This document shows, piece by piece, positions 39,028-49,063 of a stretch of DNA of 64,000 bases (positions are counted from its first letter, which is position 1; each line of letters starts with the position of its first letter). A program made the position numbers and the translations under genes. The notes under the pieces were generated by a model. The model was not told the DNA's origin. It ran no database searches and was given only the letters and a program-made list of their open reading frames with translations. Source of the stretch: an uncultured Porphyromonadaceae bacterium (GTDB lineage Bacteria > Bacteroidota > Bacteroidia > Bacteroidales > UBA11471). The stretch lies in assembly GCA_900542765.1 (NCBI GenBank), contig UQOX01000005.1:28715-92714 (forward strand). Direction: 5' to 3'.

Positions 39028-40635
39028 TTACCGGCGGACAAACGTCACATCGTCGATACAAGCCCAGGCTCCGGCCACCGCTTTGGCACGGAAACCTATT
39101 TCTACCTTTCCGCCGCGCACCCTGACACGCTCTATCTCTATCGTGCGCCATGTCGGTGAAGCCTTCTTTACCCGACAGGTATATCGCTTTTCACCACATT
39201 GCGCATACATCTCGAACCGCTCAAAACCTTCGCTGTTCTTCAACCGGGCTTCGAGCCGGTAGACCCCATCGGGGAGGTCGACATAAGGCGACGACTCGAC
39301 CGTCTGGAAAACGTGACGCTCGAAATCGACCTTGTCGCTGATGTATAAAGATTTCTCCCCGATGACCTGTTTACGGTCGTCGGCGGTGTTCTCATAATTC
39401 AGGCGGGGAGAATCATCATCGCCCACCTTCACGGCATTTCCTTTCACGACCTCGGTGGCCCAGCCCAGCAAATAATCCTGGACGGGTTTGGCCGGACAGG
39501 GTATCGGACGACGGTCGGCCTCGAAACTACCGTTCTTCACATAGTTGTTCTCTTCGGCTACCCGCCACTCTCCCGTCCCGGCGTTGAGATACCAGGCATG
39601 CAGGGAGTTGAAGTAAGGCTCCTTGCCGTCGAACGACAAGGGACACCACTGGTTGTACCCCAAACCGTTGCCGGCAAAGTCGGCCCAGCGGTCGCCGCAA
39701 TAAAGCACCGTCTCTTCGCGCGTACCGCGCACGGTGTAGAAAAATCCCGTCTGTGTCACATGGGCATAGTCGTCGGCACAACCGGGCATAATCTGCATGT
39801 CGTTGAGCGGTTCGTAAGGCCCGCGAATGTCATCGGCCACCAGATAATAGGCAAAGGAGGAATCCCAGCCATACAGGTTCGACGCGCACATATAGTAACG
39901 GCCTTTGTATTTGAAGAGACAATTTCCTTCACGACCCGCCCCTTTGAAGATCTGCGTGCAGTCGAGCAGGTCGGCCTGCCCGTCGCGTACACCTATCTCC
40001 GACACATAAATGCGGTTGCGGCCACGGCCATAAGAATAGATGAGGTAGGACTTGCCGGTATCTTCATCGACAAAAACCGTCTGGTCGCCCGTGTTGGGTG
40101 TACCAATCATCTCCTTCATCGAGATGCGCCGATGCCAGGTAAAGGGGCCGGTAGGCGTATCGGACAAGGCAAAGAGCACTCCGTCGTTGTTCTGCACCAA
40201 CAAGACATATCGATTCCACTCCGGGAGATAGGCTACGCCCAAACGTCCCACCCACCCGGCATGGCCGTGCCGGGTGACCTCTTCACGGGTAAGGACGTCG
40301 CCCACGAAGGTCCAGTCGACCAGGTTATCGGAGCGATAACAAGTGACCGCCTCAAACGTACATTGCGGCCAGGTAACCGACGGGTCTTCGCGATATTGCC
40401 GGGCCTCGGCATAACGCACGCCATACCAATAGTAGTGCCGTTCACCGGTCTCGGCATCGGGATAACGGAATATCCCGCCGCCCTGGCTGTATATGGGCCG
40501 GCCGTCGACGGTATCCCAAAAGATGTCATTCACGATTTTCTTTTCTTCTCCGAGAGAATCGGTAACCTGCTCACCCGCCGCCACCGTTCCTGCGGCGAGG
40601 CAGAGAATGAGCGTCATAAAATATCTGACATTCAT
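39028..40635 (-). CDS. secreted family-43-like glycoside hydrolase
   Basis: 535 aa with a signal peptide (to about residue 20, ending TVAAG). The N-terminal two thirds resemble the five-bladed beta-propeller of GH43: DGRPIYSQGGGIFRYP with the nearby HYYWYGVRY, the strand YLIYSYGRGRNRIYVSEI, and GREGNCLFKYKGRYYMCAS. The first motif is closest to the subfamily that includes exo-beta-1,3-galactanases. A C-terminal region (from about 385) looks like a beta-sandwich carbohydrate-binding module. Last gene of a three-gene glycosidase group, 18 bases after the GHL10 gene. Substrate is inference. Confidence 0.75.
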   Translation of the reverse strand: MNVRYFMTLILCLAAGTVAAGEQVTDSLGEEKKIVNDIFWDTVDGRPIYSQGGGIFRYPDAETGERHYYWYGVRYAEARQYREDPSVTWPQCTFEAVTCYRSDNLVDWTFVGDVLTREEVTRHGHAGWVGRLGVAYLPEWNRYVLLVQNNDGVLFALSDTPTGPFTWHRRISMKEMIGTPNTGDQTVFVDEDTGKSYLIYSYGRGRNRIYVSEIGVRDGQADLLDCTQIFKGAGREGNCLFKYKGRYYMCASNLYGWDSSFAYYLVADDIRGPYEPLNDMQIMPGCADDYAHVTQTGFFYTVRGTREETVLYCGDRWADFAGNGLGYNQWCPLSFDGKEPYFNSLHAWYLNAGTGEWRVAEENNYVKNGSFEADRRPIPCPAKPVQDYLLGWATEVVKGNAVKVGDDDSPRLNYENTADDRKQVIGEKSLYISDKVDFERHVFQTVESSPYVDLPDGVYRLEARLKNSEGFERFEMYAQCGEKRYTCRVKKASPTWRTIEIERVRVRGGKVEIGFRAKAVAGAWACIDDVTFVRR

Positions 40636-40653
40636 ATCTATAATATAATATAT

Positions 40654-42147
40654 TTACAATTTCACTTTCAGAATTTCGGGCTCACCCTCGTTGTGCATAC
40701 GGTCGACCGCCGTCACCACATAGACGCACCGGCTCGCCCCGTCCCGATAGGGCAACCGGCAACGGGTATCCCGCACCGTAGCCACCAATGCCCGCGCATT
40801 GCCGAGGTCGACCGACTCGGCCGTATCGAAACGATACACGCAATAATAGGCGGCTTGCTGCATCACGTCGCGCGTCTTGTCGGCTTTCCATTCGAGGTAA
40901 AAACCGTCGGGGTACCAACGGGTATGCAACTTCTTCACGGCTTTGGGTGCCTTGCTGTCGATATGCGTATAAGCCGGGATAAGCGCCGGACAGGTAAAAT
41001 AGTCACGCCGCAACTCATCGGAGGCACCTTTGTAATTATCGAAGAGTTGATAGCCCGACCAGAAACAGATGCCGGAGATGTGGTCGAGGTATCGCGAGAG
41101 AACCATCTTGTGTCCCAACTGCGAACGAAGCGGATTGGCATCGGCAGCATCGAGCGAACGGCAGACATCTTGTCCGATGTAGAGATGGCAACCGTCGGGG
41201 ACATTCCGGTTCCACCAGCCGACCAACTCTTCATAACAGGCAGCCTTGTGGCCTATCTCCCAATAGAGTTGGGGGATAAGGTAATCGACCCAACCGTTAC
41301 GGGCCCACAACAACACATCGGCATAGAGGTCGTCGTAGTTCTGCAAACCGCAGGTGGCGCTGCCGTCGGGTGAGGTCGTGTTATTGCGATAAATGCCAAA
41401 CGGGCTTATGCCGAAGCGCACCCAGGGTTTTCGCCGTTTGATGTCGCGGGAGAGCTGAGAAATCAACGTATCGACGTTGCTGCGCCGCCACTCGTCGAGC
41501 GGGCGGCCGTTGCCATACAGGGCATAGCTGGTGGTGTCGGGGAAAGGCACCCCGTTGATGGGATAGGGATAGAAATAGTCGTCCATGTGTATGGCGTCGA
41601 TGTCATAACGCGAGACGATGTCATCGACAACCCGACAGATAAACGCCTTTGAGCCGGGCATTCCCGGGTCGAAAAGCAACTGGCGCCCATACTCGACAAA
41701 CCACTCGGGGTGCCGGTAATAGATGTGCGACGAGTCGAGTGCGACGGCCGTGTTGCACTGCGCCCGATAGGGATTGATCCAGGCATGGAACTCGATGTTG
41801 CGCCTGTGGCATTTCTCGATGAGGGCGGCCATGGGGTCCCAACCGTTCTCGGGCGCACGGCCTTGCGCCCCCGTGAGGAAACGGCTCCACGGCTCCATCT
41901 CCGAACGGTAGAAGGCATCGGCCTCGGGGCGTATCTGGAAGAGCAGCGCATTGATGCCCGTCTGTTGCAAGGTATCGAGCATCGCATCGAAATAGGCACA
42001 CATCTGTACCGAATCCATTTCGGTGTACTGGGGCTGGTAAACAGTCTGTATCCAGGCACCCCGGAACTCACGCTTGGGAGTTTCCTGTGCCGATGGGGTA
42101 TGAACAAAAGTGATAAAAAAGAGTATCAGAAGTAAGATTGAACGCAT
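40654..42147 (-). CDS. secreted GHL10/DUF187-family glycosidase-like protein
   Basis: 497 residues from the ATG at 42147, which begins a signal peptide (MRSILLLILFFITFVHTPSAQ); the longer frame upstream has no signal character. The TIM-barrel domain begins with EFRGAWIQTVYQ and shows NALLFQIRPEADAFY, FHAWINPYRAQ, AIHMDDYFYPYP and RFGISPFGIYRN, the known pattern of glycosyl-hydrolase-like 10 proteins. A C-terminal FnIII-like domain is likely. The family is thought to act on cell-wall or exopolysaccharide glycans; the substrate is unknown. Confidence 0.88.
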   Translation of the reverse strand: MRSILLLILFFITFVHTPSAQETPKREFRGAWIQTVYQPQYTEMDSVQMCAYFDAMLDTLQQTGINALLFQIRPEADAFYRSEMEPWSRFLTGAQGRAPENGWDPMAALIEKCHRRNIEFHAWINPYRAQCNTAVALDSSHIYYRHPEWFVEYGRQLLFDPGMPGSKAFICRVVDDIVSRYDIDAIHMDDYFYPYPINGVPFPDTTSYALYGNGRPLDEWRRSNVDTLISQLSRDIKRRKPWVRFGISPFGIYRNNTTSPDGSATCGLQNYDDLYADVLLWARNGWVDYLIPQLYWEIGHKAACYEELVGWWNRNVPDGCHLYIGQDVCRSLDAADANPLRSQLGHKMVLSRYLDHISGICFWSGYQLFDNYKGASDELRRDYFTCPALIPAYTHIDSKAPKAVKKLHTRWYPDGFYLEWKADKTRDVMQQAAYYCVYRFDTAESVDLGNARALVATVRDTRCRLPYRDGASRCVYVVTAVDRMHNEGEPEILKVKL

Positions 42148-42167
42148 AATTTGGAGCGATTTTCCGA

Positions 42168-42175
42168 CAAATGTA
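42168..42175 (-). promoter_or_regulatory. promoter -7 box for GHL10-GH43 genes
   Basis: On the minus strand TACATTTG matches TAnnTTTG, 20 bases before the GHL10 ATG. An imperfect -33 candidate lies about 20 bases further up. Confidence 0.5.
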
Positions 42176-42202
42176 AAGTTTTTGGTGGAAAACAGAAAAC
42201 AT

Positions 42203-42230
42203 GCGGGCCGCTTTTTGAAAAGCGACCCGC
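42203..42230 (-). terminator. terminator after GH95 gene
   Basis: 13-bp stem with one mismatch (42203-42215 with 42218-42230) and a 2-base turn; on the minus strand it is followed by T-rich sequence. It lies 78 bases beyond the GH95 stop codon and upstream of the next promoter, so GH95 and GHL10 are probably separate transcripts. Confidence 0.65.
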
Positions 42231-42308
42231 CATATATTCCGGAGCTATTCACTCAACATCGGAAAAGGTTAAGTACATTCATCTATCCTGAACCGCGCTC
42301 AATTTCAT

Positions 42309-44786
42309 CTATTCAGCGGCACACAACTCATATACCTCACCGGGAGCCGTCTCTATATCGTAGTAATAGACAGGCGAAGCAGGCTGTGTCGTATTGATGG
42401 GCGCCTCGGGCGAAATGAGCGGACGGCGTATCGACTGGGGTTCGAGCAAGAGACCCGGCGTTTCGGACACCGATTGGAGGGGTTTGAGCTCAACTCCGTT
42501 GCATGTGAGGGGCACGGCCGAACGCACGCGCAACGTACCGCCGATGGTGGAACGGATTTGCGCCTTGTCGAGCGCACCTTCGCTCCACGACATCTCTTCG
42601 AGGGTGAAACCGCCCCGGCAGCGCAGCCCTTTCACCGTTCCCGTGCGCCATACGTCGGGCAGGGCGGGCAAGAGGTGCACCGCTCCGGCGTGGCTCTGCA
42701 CCAGCATCTCGGCAATTCCGGCTGTGCAGCCGAAGTTTCCATCGATTTGGAAAGGCGGGTGGGCATCGAACAGATTGGGGTAAGTGCCGCCATTCTGCCC
42801 GCTTTCGTCGGTCGTGGGACGTATCTGCTCGGTAATGAGTTTATAGGCGTGATTTCCGTCGAGCAGGCGAGCCCAAAAACAGACCTTCCACCCCATCGAC
42901 CAACCGGTCGAGTGATCGCCTCGGCCATAAAGCGTTTTCTTGGCCGCCTCCATAAGTACCGGGGTATTGTAGGTTATCTGCCTACCCGGGTAAAGGCCCC
43001 ACAGATGCGACACATGGCGGTGACGGTCACGGGGATTGTCCCAGTCTTCGAGCCACTCCTGCAACTGACCCCACCTACCTACCTGCATGGGAGCCAGCTG
43101 CGAAGCCACTGTTCGCAGCGTATCGACAAAGAGGCTCTCCTCTCCCATCGCCGCGGCGGCGTCGATGGTGTTATAGAAAAGGTCGTAGACCATCTGGTTG
43201 TCCATCGTCGTACCGGCTACTATGACAAAGGAACGCTTGCCGTTGACCGAGGGGGCATTTTCGGGCGAATAGGAGGGCGCGACCACAAGCCATTGGTTTT
43301 TGGGCTCGCGCACCAAAAAGTCGATGTAAAATTCGCAGGCGCCTCTCATCAGGGGATAGACCGTCTGCAAATATGTCGTATCTCCCGAGAAGAGGAAGCG
43401 GTCCCACAGATGCTGGCAGAACCACGCATTGCAAGTGGGCCACACGCCATAACGGGGGCCGTCGACCGCACCGGTCGAAGCCCAAATGTCGGTATTGTGA
43501 TGCAGTGTCCAGCCACGACAACCGTACATGGCCGCCGACTGCCGCCCCTGCACCGCTACGCGCTTCACCAAATCGAGAAACGGCTCGTGCATCTCGGCAA
43601 GGTTGGTCACCTCGGCCGGCCAGTAATTCATCTCGACATTGATGTCGGTGGTATATTTTCCGTCCCAGGGGGCACGCAACTTGTAGTTCCATATTCCTTG
43701 CAGGTTGGCGGCCTGTCCGCCGGGTTGCGAGCTGCATATCAAGAGATAACGGCCAAACTGGAAATAGAGCGCGGCCAGTTGGGGGTCGAAATTCTTTTCA
43801 AACTCCCGCACCCGCACGTCGGTAGGTTTGGCCGCCTGCGCGTTCTCTCCCAGGTCGAGCGAAACGCGATCGAAATATTTGCGGTACGCAGCCGTGTGAT
43901 TCTGTATCGCCTTGTCGTATTTTCGACCGGCATTTTTGAGATATGAATAAGCCATCTTCTCGGCATTGCCCGAGACATCTTTGTAATTGACAAAGTTGGT
44001 TCCCACCGAGACATAAAGTGTTACCTCATCGGCACCCGAGACATGCAACAACGTGTCGCCCACCATCTCACAACGGCCGCCCTTACGGTCGATGCGGGTG
44101 AGCGTCGTAAAACGCACTTTGCCCTCGATGCCTTCATGGTCGTTGGCCCGGGCGTCGAGTCGCAAAATATTGCGTCCCTCGACCGTGCGGGTACTCTCCT
44201 TATAGGGTGTGGAATAACGTGCCGAGAACGAGATTTTCCCTTTTTCCGAAGCCGTGAGACGGACGATGAACAGTTGGTCGGCAAACGAAGTAAACGCTTC
44301 CCGGCAATAGGTTACCCCGTCGGCCTTGAAACGTGTCGTGGCCACGGCACGGGCGATGTCGAGTTCACGGTAATAATCGGTATAACCGTCGACGCTCTCA
44401 AAGTCGAGATGCAGCGAACCCACGGTCTGGTAAGGCATGCCGTTGGCTCCCGCAGGCGAGCAGATGGCCGGGCCGCACAACTCCTGCGCCTTCATGTTCT
44501 CACCGGCAAAAATGAGGCGGCGTATCTCACCGAGAGCCTCCTTGGCCTTGGGATTGGTATTGTTGTAGGGAGAACCTCCCCATATTGTCTCCTCGTTCAG
44601 TTGGAACTGCTCGTGTACCGGGTCGCCGAATACCATCGAGCCCAGACGTCCGTTGCCCAACGGCAACGCCTCGACCCACAACGCGGCGGGTCGCTCATAC
44701 CACAACTTCATGGCATTGTCGGCGAGCGCCTGACCCCAGGTCATGCCGCAAAGCAGCACCGACAAGCAAATGTGTTTCATATTCAT
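42309..44786 (-). CDS. GH95-family alpha-L-fucosidase/galactosidase, secreted
   Basis: 825 residues from the ATG at 44786 ([12 protein letters not shown]...; the second Met at 44780 is equally possible). A signal peptide ends near QALA. The N-terminal beta-sandwich domain opens with [21 protein letters not shown] and [14 protein letters not shown], diagnostic of GH95; the (alpha/alpha)6 barrel has [24 protein letters not shown] with an expected catalytic Asn/Asp region and [15 protein letters not shown]95 enzymes remove terminal alpha-1,2-fucose, and some act on L-galactose. Together with the next two genes it suggests host or plant glycan use. Confidence 0.93.
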   Translation of the reverse strand: MNMKHICLSVLLCGMTWGQALADNAMKLWYERPAALWVEALPLGNGRLGSMVFGDPVHEQFQLNEETIWGGSPYNNTNPKAKEALGEIRRLIFAGENMKAQELCGPAICSPAGANGMPYQTVGSLHLDFESVDGYTDYYRELDIARAVATTRFKADGVTYCREAFTSFADQLFIVRLTASEKGKISFSARYSTPYKESTRTVEGRNILRLDARANDHEGIEGKVRFTTLTRIDRKGGRCEMVGDTLLHVSGADEVTLYVSVGTNFVNYKDVSGNAEKMAYSYLKNAGRKYDKAIQNHTAAYRKYFDRVSLDLGENAQAAKPTDVRVREFEKNFDPQLAALYFQFGRYLLICSSQPGGQAANLQGIWNYKLRAPWDGKYTTDINVEMNYWPAEVTNLAEMHEPFLDLVKRVAVQGRQSAAMYGCRGWTLHHNTDIWASTGAVDGPRYGVWPTCNAWFCQHLWDRFLFSGDTTYLQTVYPLMRGACEFYIDFLVREPKNQWLVVAPSYSPENAPSVNGKRSFVIVAGTTMDNQMVYDLFYNTIDAAAAMGEESLFVDTLRTVASQLAPMQVGRWGQLQEWLEDWDNPRDRHRHVSHLWGLYPGRQITYNTPVLMEAAKKTLYGRGDHSTGWSMGWKVCFWARLLDGNHAYKLITEQIRPTTDESGQNGGTYPNLFDAHPPFQIDGNFGCTAGIAEMLVQSHAGAVHLLPALPDVWRTGTVKGLRCRGGFTLEEMSWSEGALDKAQIRSTIGGTLRVRSAVPLTCNGVELKPLQSVSETPGLLLEPQSIRRPLISPEAPINTTQPASPVYYYDIETAPGEVYELCAAE

Positions 44787-44813
44787 ACTCGTTAGTTTTT
44801 CTTGTTTATTCAA

Positions 44814-44845
44814 CAAATATACCCTATAAGAACTCTCGTTCCAAG
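44814..44845 (-). promoter_or_regulatory. promoter for the GH95 gene
   Basis: Minus strand: CTTG (44845-44842), 20-base spacer, TATATTTG (44821-44814), 27 bases before the ATG. The -33 box has one mismatch. The 44787-45103 divergent region also holds the valS promoter and a further plus-strand -7 box, TACTTTTG, at 44990-44997. Confidence 0.65.
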
Positions 44846-45041
44846 CATTGGCCAAAATTTACACGCTTTTGCAACAATTCTGCACAAAACCGGGACTTGC
44901 CGAAAGAGTCTTCCATCGGGAGTCACACAAAAACCGGATAAGTTTCAAAACGTACGGCCGTTTCGGTTTCGAATTTGCCGTTTTTTAACTACTTTTGCAG
45001 CCGAATAATCAGGAGTTGCCGGCAAAGGCACCCGCGATATG

Positions 45042-45073
45042 TTTGGCATTGCCGGCTCCTTGCATTATCTTTG
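45042..45073 (+). promoter_or_regulatory. consensus Bacteroidetes promoter for valS
   Basis: TTTG 45042-45045, 20-base spacer, TATCTTTG 45066-45073, 30 bases before the valS ATG at 45104. The frame remains open upstream to 44975, but the promoter rules those starts out. Confidence 0.82.
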
Positions 45074-45103
45074 CAGACAAAATTTTTAAGAAAAAGCAAG
45101 ACG

Positions 45104-47728
45104 ATGGATATTGCAACGAAGTACAACCCCGCCGACGTGGAAGGCAAGTGGTATGAATACTGGCTGAAAAACGGCTATTTCAAGTCGAAACCCGATGGTC
45201 GCGAACCTTATACGATAGTTATCCCGCCCCCCAACGTCACGGGTGTGCTGCACATGGGGCACATGCTCAACAACACCATTCAGGACATTCTCGTGCGCCG
45301 CGCCCGCATGACCGGCAAGAATGCCTGCTGGGTACCGGGTACCGACCACGCATCGATTGCCACCGAGGCCAAAGTCGTGAACAAGTTGGCTTCGCAAGGC
45401 ATCAAGAAGAGCGACCTCACCCGCGAAGAATTTCTCAAACATGCGTGGGACTGGACCGAGACACACGGCGGCATCATTCTGAAACAACTGCGCCGCCTGG
45501 GCGCCTCATGCGACTGGGACCGCACCGCTTTCACCATGGACGAGACCCGCAGCCGCAGCGTCATCAAGGTATTTGTCGACCTCTACAACAAAGGGCTCAT
45601 CTACCGCGGCGTGCGCATGGTAAACTGGGACCCGAAGGCGCTCACCGCCCTCTCCGACGAAGAGGTCATCTACAAGGAAGAGCACAGCAAGCTCTACTAC
45701 CTGCGCTACATGATAGAGGGTGAAGCCGACAAATATATCGTCGTGGCCACCACCCGACCCGAAACCATACTGGGCGATACCGCCGTATGCGTCAACCCCA
45801 ACGACCCGCGTTACGGCTACCTCAAAGGCAAACGGGTCATCGTCCCGCTCGTAGGCCGCTCCGTACCCATCATCATGGACGACTATGTCGACATCGAATT
45901 CGGTACCGGCTGTCTGAAAGTGACCCCCGCCCACGACGTCAACGACTATATGCTGGGCGAGAAATACAACCTGCCTGTCATCGACATCTTCAACGACAAC
46001 GGCACTATCAGTGAGGCCGGTGGCTTGTATGTGGGCCAAGACCGTTTCGACGTGCGCCGGCAGATTGCCGAAGACCTCGAAAAGGCCGGTCTGCTCGAAA
46101 AGGTCGAAGACTACAACAACAAGGTAGGCTACTCCGAACGCACCAACGTCGTCATCGAGCCCAAACTCTCGATGCAATGGTTCCTCAAAATGGAACACCT
46201 CGCCCAAATCGCCCTCAAACCGGTCATGGACGACGACATCAAGTTCTACCCCGCCAAGTACAAAAACGCCTACCGCCACTGGATGGAGAACATCAAAGAC
46301 TGGTGCATCTCCCGCCAACTGTGGTGGGGACACCGCATACCGGCCTACTTCCTGCCCGAAGGCGGCTACGTCGTTGCCGAGAGCGACGAAGAAGCCCTGA
46401 AACTGGCCCGCGAGAAGAGTGGCAATGCCGCCCTCACGCTCGACGACCTGCGTCAGGACGAAGACTGCCTCGACACCTGGTTCTCCTCGTGGCTGTGGCC
46501 CATCTCCCTCTTCGACGGCATCAACAACCCCGGCAACGAGGAGATACGCTACTACTACCCCACCTCCGACTTGGTTACCGCCCCCGACATCATCTTCTTC
46601 TGGGTGGCCCGCATGATTATGGCCGGCTATGAATACGAAGGCCGGATGCCCTTCAAGAATGTCTACTTCACCGGTATCGTGCGCGACAAGATAGGCCGCA
46701 AGATGTCGAAGTCGCTCGGCAACTCGCCCGACCCCATCGAACTCATCGACCGATACGGCGCCGACGGCGTGCGCATGGGCATGATGCTCTCGGCACCGGC
46801 CGGAAACGACATACTCTTCGACGATGCCCTGTGCGAACAAGGCCGTAACTTCAACAACAAGATATGGAACGCCTTCCGTCTCGTCAAAGGCTGGACGGTC
46901 GACGACAACCTGCCCCAACCCGAGTCGGCCCGCATCGCCACCAAGTGGTTTGCCGCCATGCTCGACCAGGTCAACGCCGAGATGGCCGACCTCTTCACCA
47001 AATACCGCCTCTCCGAAGCCCTGATGGCCGTGTATAAACTCTTCTGGGACGAATTCTCCTCGTGGTACCTCGAAATGATAAAACCGGGCTACCAACAACC
47101 CATCGACCGCAAGAGCTACGACGCGACACTCGGATTCTTCGACACGCTGCTCAAACTGCTCCACCCCTTCATGCCCTTCATCACCGAAGAGCTGTGGCAA
47201 CACCTCTACGACCGCAAAGAGGGCGAAAGCATCATGATAGAGCAGATTCCCGCACCCGGCACCGCCGACAGCGCCTTGCTCGCCGCCGTCGAGAAAGCCA
47301 AGGAAATCATCGCCGGCGTGCGTACGATACGATTGCAGAAAAACATTCCCAACAAGGAGCCGCTGACGTTGCAAGCCATCGGTACCCATGAAGGCAGTTG
47401 CGATGCCGTCATCACCAAGCTGGGCAACCTCTCGGCCATAGAGACGGTTGCAGCCAAAGACGCCACGGCCGCTTCGTTCATGGTGGGAACGACCGAGTAT
47501 GCCGTACCGCTGGGAAACAGCATCGACGTGGAAGCCGAGATAAAGAAACTCGAAGAGGAATTGAACTACCAACAAGGCTTCTTGCGTTCGGTACTCGCCA
47601 AGCTGGGCAATGAACGCTTCGTCAACAACGCCCCTGCCAAAGTGGTGGAGATAGAGCGCAAGAAACAGGCCGATGCCGAAAGCAAAATCAAATCGCTTGA
47701 AGAGAGCATCGCCGCCCTCAAAAAATAA
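45104..47728 (+). CDS. valS: valyl-tRNA synthetase
   Basis: 874 residues from the ATG at 45104 ([20 protein letters not shown]), chosen because it follows the promoter and matches the family start. Class I synthetase charging tRNA-Val. The HIGH-type motif is in [15 protein letters not shown], the KMSKS motif in [15 protein letters not shown], the editing (CP1) domain contains [13 protein letters not shown], and a C-terminal coiled-coil arm carries [19 protein letters not shown]. Complete and of normal length; closed by a strong terminator. Confidence 0.97.
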   Translation: MDIATKYNPADVEGKWYEYWLKNGYFKSKPDGREPYTIVIPPPNVTGVLHMGHMLNNTIQDILVRRARMTGKNACWVPGTDHASIATEAKVVNKLASQGIKKSDLTREEFLKHAWDWTETHGGIILKQLRRLGASCDWDRTAFTMDETRSRSVIKVFVDLYNKGLIYRGVRMVNWDPKALTALSDEEVIYKEEHSKLYYLRYMIEGEADKYIVVATTRPETILGDTAVCVNPNDPRYGYLKGKRVIVPLVGRSVPIIMDDYVDIEFGTGCLKVTPAHDVNDYMLGEKYNLPVIDIFNDNGTISEAGGLYVGQDRFDVRRQIAEDLEKAGLLEKVEDYNNKVGYSERTNVVIEPKLSMQWFLKMEHLAQIALKPVMDDDIKFYPAKYKNAYRHWMENIKDWCISRQLWWGHRIPAYFLPEGGYVVAESDEEALKLAREKSGNAALTLDDLRQDEDCLDTWFSSWLWPISLFDGINNPGNEEIRYYYPTSDLVTAPDIIFFWVARMIMAGYEYEGRMPFKNVYFTGIVRDKIGRKMSKSLGNSPDPIELIDRYGADGVRMGMMLSAPAGNDILFDDALCEQGRNFNNKIWNAFRLVKGWTVDDNLPQPESARIATKWFAAMLDQVNAEMADLFTKYRLSEALMAVYKLFWDEFSSWYLEMIKPGYQQPIDRKSYDATLGFFDTLLKLLHPFMPFITEELWQHLYDRKEGESIMIEQIPAPGTADSALLAAVEKAKEIIAGVRTIRLQKNIPNKEPLTLQAIGTHEGSCDAVITKLGNLSAIETVAAKDATAASFMVGTTEYAVPLGNSIDVEAEIKKLEEELNYQQGFLRSVLAKLGNERFVNNAPAKVVEIERKKQADAESKIKSLEESIAALKK

Positions 47729-47742
47729 GAAAGTAATTTCAA

Positions 47743-47783
47743 TCAAAGCAAAGGGGCTGCTAAAAGCAGCCCCTTTGCTTTGA
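47743..47783 (+). terminator. intrinsic terminator after valS
   Basis: Perfect 18-bp stem (47743-47760 with 47766-47783) with loop TAAAA, 14 bases after the valS stop codon. Confidence 0.85.
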
Positions 47784-47852
47784 TACCCCCCAACAAAAAT
47801 GTTAATATTTAAAACATGTAGTATGATTTATTTACGAATAAAAGAGATATAT

Positions 47853-47860
47853 TATCTTTG
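47853..47860 (+). promoter_or_regulatory. promoter -7 box for the acyltransferase gene
   Basis: TATCTTTG matches TAnnTTTG, 21 bases before the ATG at 47882. Only TTTA is found at the -33 distance. A TTG inside this box extends the reading frame but cannot be the start. Confidence 0.65.
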
Positions 47861-47881
47861 CAAAAATTTTATAGAAAAAGA

Positions 47882-48919
47882 ATGCAACTTTCAACAGGAA
47901 ACCGCCTCCGATCGTTTGACATATTGAAATTGTTTGCCATATTTCTTGTCCTTTGGGGGCACTGCATTCAATATTTCTTATCAAGCGAACCCGTCGACGA
48001 ACCCCTATACCGCACGATATACGCCTTCCACATGCCCCTTTTCATGATGATATCGGGCTATTTTGCGGCATCGTCCATGCATATTAGGCTCAATGACTTT
48101 CTGAAAAAAAAGAGCGTCCAACTGCTCCTTCCCTGCCTTACATGGGGTATTCTCATTAGTTTTCTTATTCGACCTGCGCTCGACTCATCATTCATCGATT
48201 CCCTACTCCATTCCTTTCGAGGTGGATTCTGGTTTTTGAAAAGTTGTTTTATCTGCTACTTAATTGCATTCTTGGGATACCGCTGCAATCTGAAAAGGGG
48301 AACGAGGATTGTCCTGACTCTATTTTTCAGCCAAGTCATTCCTTTTTATCAAGTCCATCTGATGTATCCGGCATTTTTACTGGGACTGGAATTAAACAAT
48401 TCTCCCGAAATGATGCGGAAACTTAAATCGGTTTACCCCCTCATCGTTCTGTCTTTTATCGTCTTACTCTGCTCTTGGGACAAAAGCTTCTGGTTTTCCC
48501 CCGATTTAAAAGAGTCCATCATCAACAGAGATCCATATCCCCTTCTCGAATATGGTTACAAAAGAACATATCGCATCATCATCGGTATAGCCGGAAGCCT
48601 CTCTTTCATCTTTTTATTCCGAAAACTCTTCGATAAAGACTCCAACCCGAAGTTTTTCGAAATATGCAGCTCTTGGGGACAATATACCTTGGGAATTTAT
48701 ATCCTTCAAAGCTATATAATAGAAGTTTTATTAGCAAGATATTTAAACTTTGACCATCTGAATTTCTACCTCTTTAATTTTATAGTTGCTCCATCAATAT
48801 CCATTATCATATTGATTGTCTGCGTTTTTATAATCAAGGCCATTCACAAATCGCCTGTCTGTGCGTTCTGGCTTCTGGGGAAATTTCCCCGGCGGACAAA
48901 TCATTGTCCCAATAAATAA
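47882..48919 (+). CDS. membrane-bound acyltransferase (acyltransferase 3 family)
   Basis: 345 residues, about ten hydrophobic helices. The N-terminal RSFDILKLFAIFLVLWGHCIQYF has the conserved arginine and the WGH histidine of the acyltransferase-3 family, whose members O-acylate surface polysaccharides such as capsule, LPS O-antigen or peptidoglycan. The basic C-terminal end FPRRTNHCPNK is cytoplasmic. The gene is more AT-rich than valS or the ETF genes, with its own promoter, and there is no polysaccharide locus around it. The acceptor is unknown. Confidence 0.85.
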   Translation: MQLSTGNRLRSFDILKLFAIFLVLWGHCIQYFLSSEPVDEPLYRTIYAFHMPLFMMISGYFAASSMHIRLNDFLKKKSVQLLLPCLTWGILISFLIRPALDSSFIDSLLHSFRGGFWFLKSCFICYLIAFLGYRCNLKRGTRIVLTLFFSQVIPFYQVHLMYPAFLLGLELNNSPEMMRKLKSVYPLIVLSFIVLLCSWDKSFWFSPDLKESIINRDPYPLLEYGYKRTYRIIIGIAGSLSFIFLFRKLFDKDSNPKFFEICSSWGQYTLGIYILQSYIIEVLLARYLNFDHLNFYLFNFIVAPSISIIILIVCVFIIKAIHKSPVCAFWLLGKFPRRTNHCPNK

Positions 48920-48929
48920 CCTATTCAAC

Positions 48930-48963
48930 AAAAAACGTCCGGAAAGATAAAAGTTCCCGGACG
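48930..48963 (-). terminator. intrinsic terminator of the small minus-strand transcript
   Basis: CGTCCGG 48936-48942 pairs with CCGGACG 48957-48963, extended by AA/TT with one bulged base, and is followed on the minus strand by TTTTTT (48935-48930). On the plus strand no T run follows, so the signal is one-directional. Confidence 0.7.
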
Positions 48964-48983
48964 CAAATATTGAGGTTTCATTT

Positions 48984-49028
48984 TTAGCCGGGACGACAAC
49001 ATGCCATGTTGTTGATGATGAACGACAT
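48984..49028 (-). CDS. candidate 14-residue peptide, Cys-Cys-Arg-Pro-Gly C-terminus
   Basis: ATG at 49028 gives MSFIINNMACCRPG and a TAA stop. A Shine-Dalgarno-like GAGG lies 5 bases before the ATG, which is unusually good for this phylum. An earlier in-frame ATG at 49055 would make a 23-residue product, but the likely transcription start is only a few bases before it. The GAGG is inside one strand of the 8-bp outer stem of the transcript, so translation may be controlled by folding. I know of no function; a signalling peptide, a leader peptide or a chance ORF in a structured RNA are all open. Confidence 0.35.
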   Translation of the reverse strand: MSFIINNMACCRPG

Positions 49029-49063
49029 GGAAACCTCGTTCTCGCGTTCCGACATAACGGAAG

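Larger units (their letters stand above)
48930..49059 (-). ncRNA. candidate small structured transcript on minus strand
   Basis: An unannotated unit between two plus-strand genes. In the minus-strand direction it has a near-consensus promoter (49096-49064), an 8-bp outer stem (GAGGTTTC at 49037-49030 with GAAACCTC at 48979-48972), an inner 8-bp palindromic hairpin (ACAACATG/CATGTTGT, 49012-48996), and a GC-rich hairpin followed by six T (48963-48930), a textbook intrinsic terminator. No minus-strand gene exists upstream for this terminator to serve. Inside lies a 14-codon ORF. It could be a regulatory RNA, a peptide mRNA, or both. Predicted length is about 130 nt; both ends are estimates. Confidence 0.5.
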
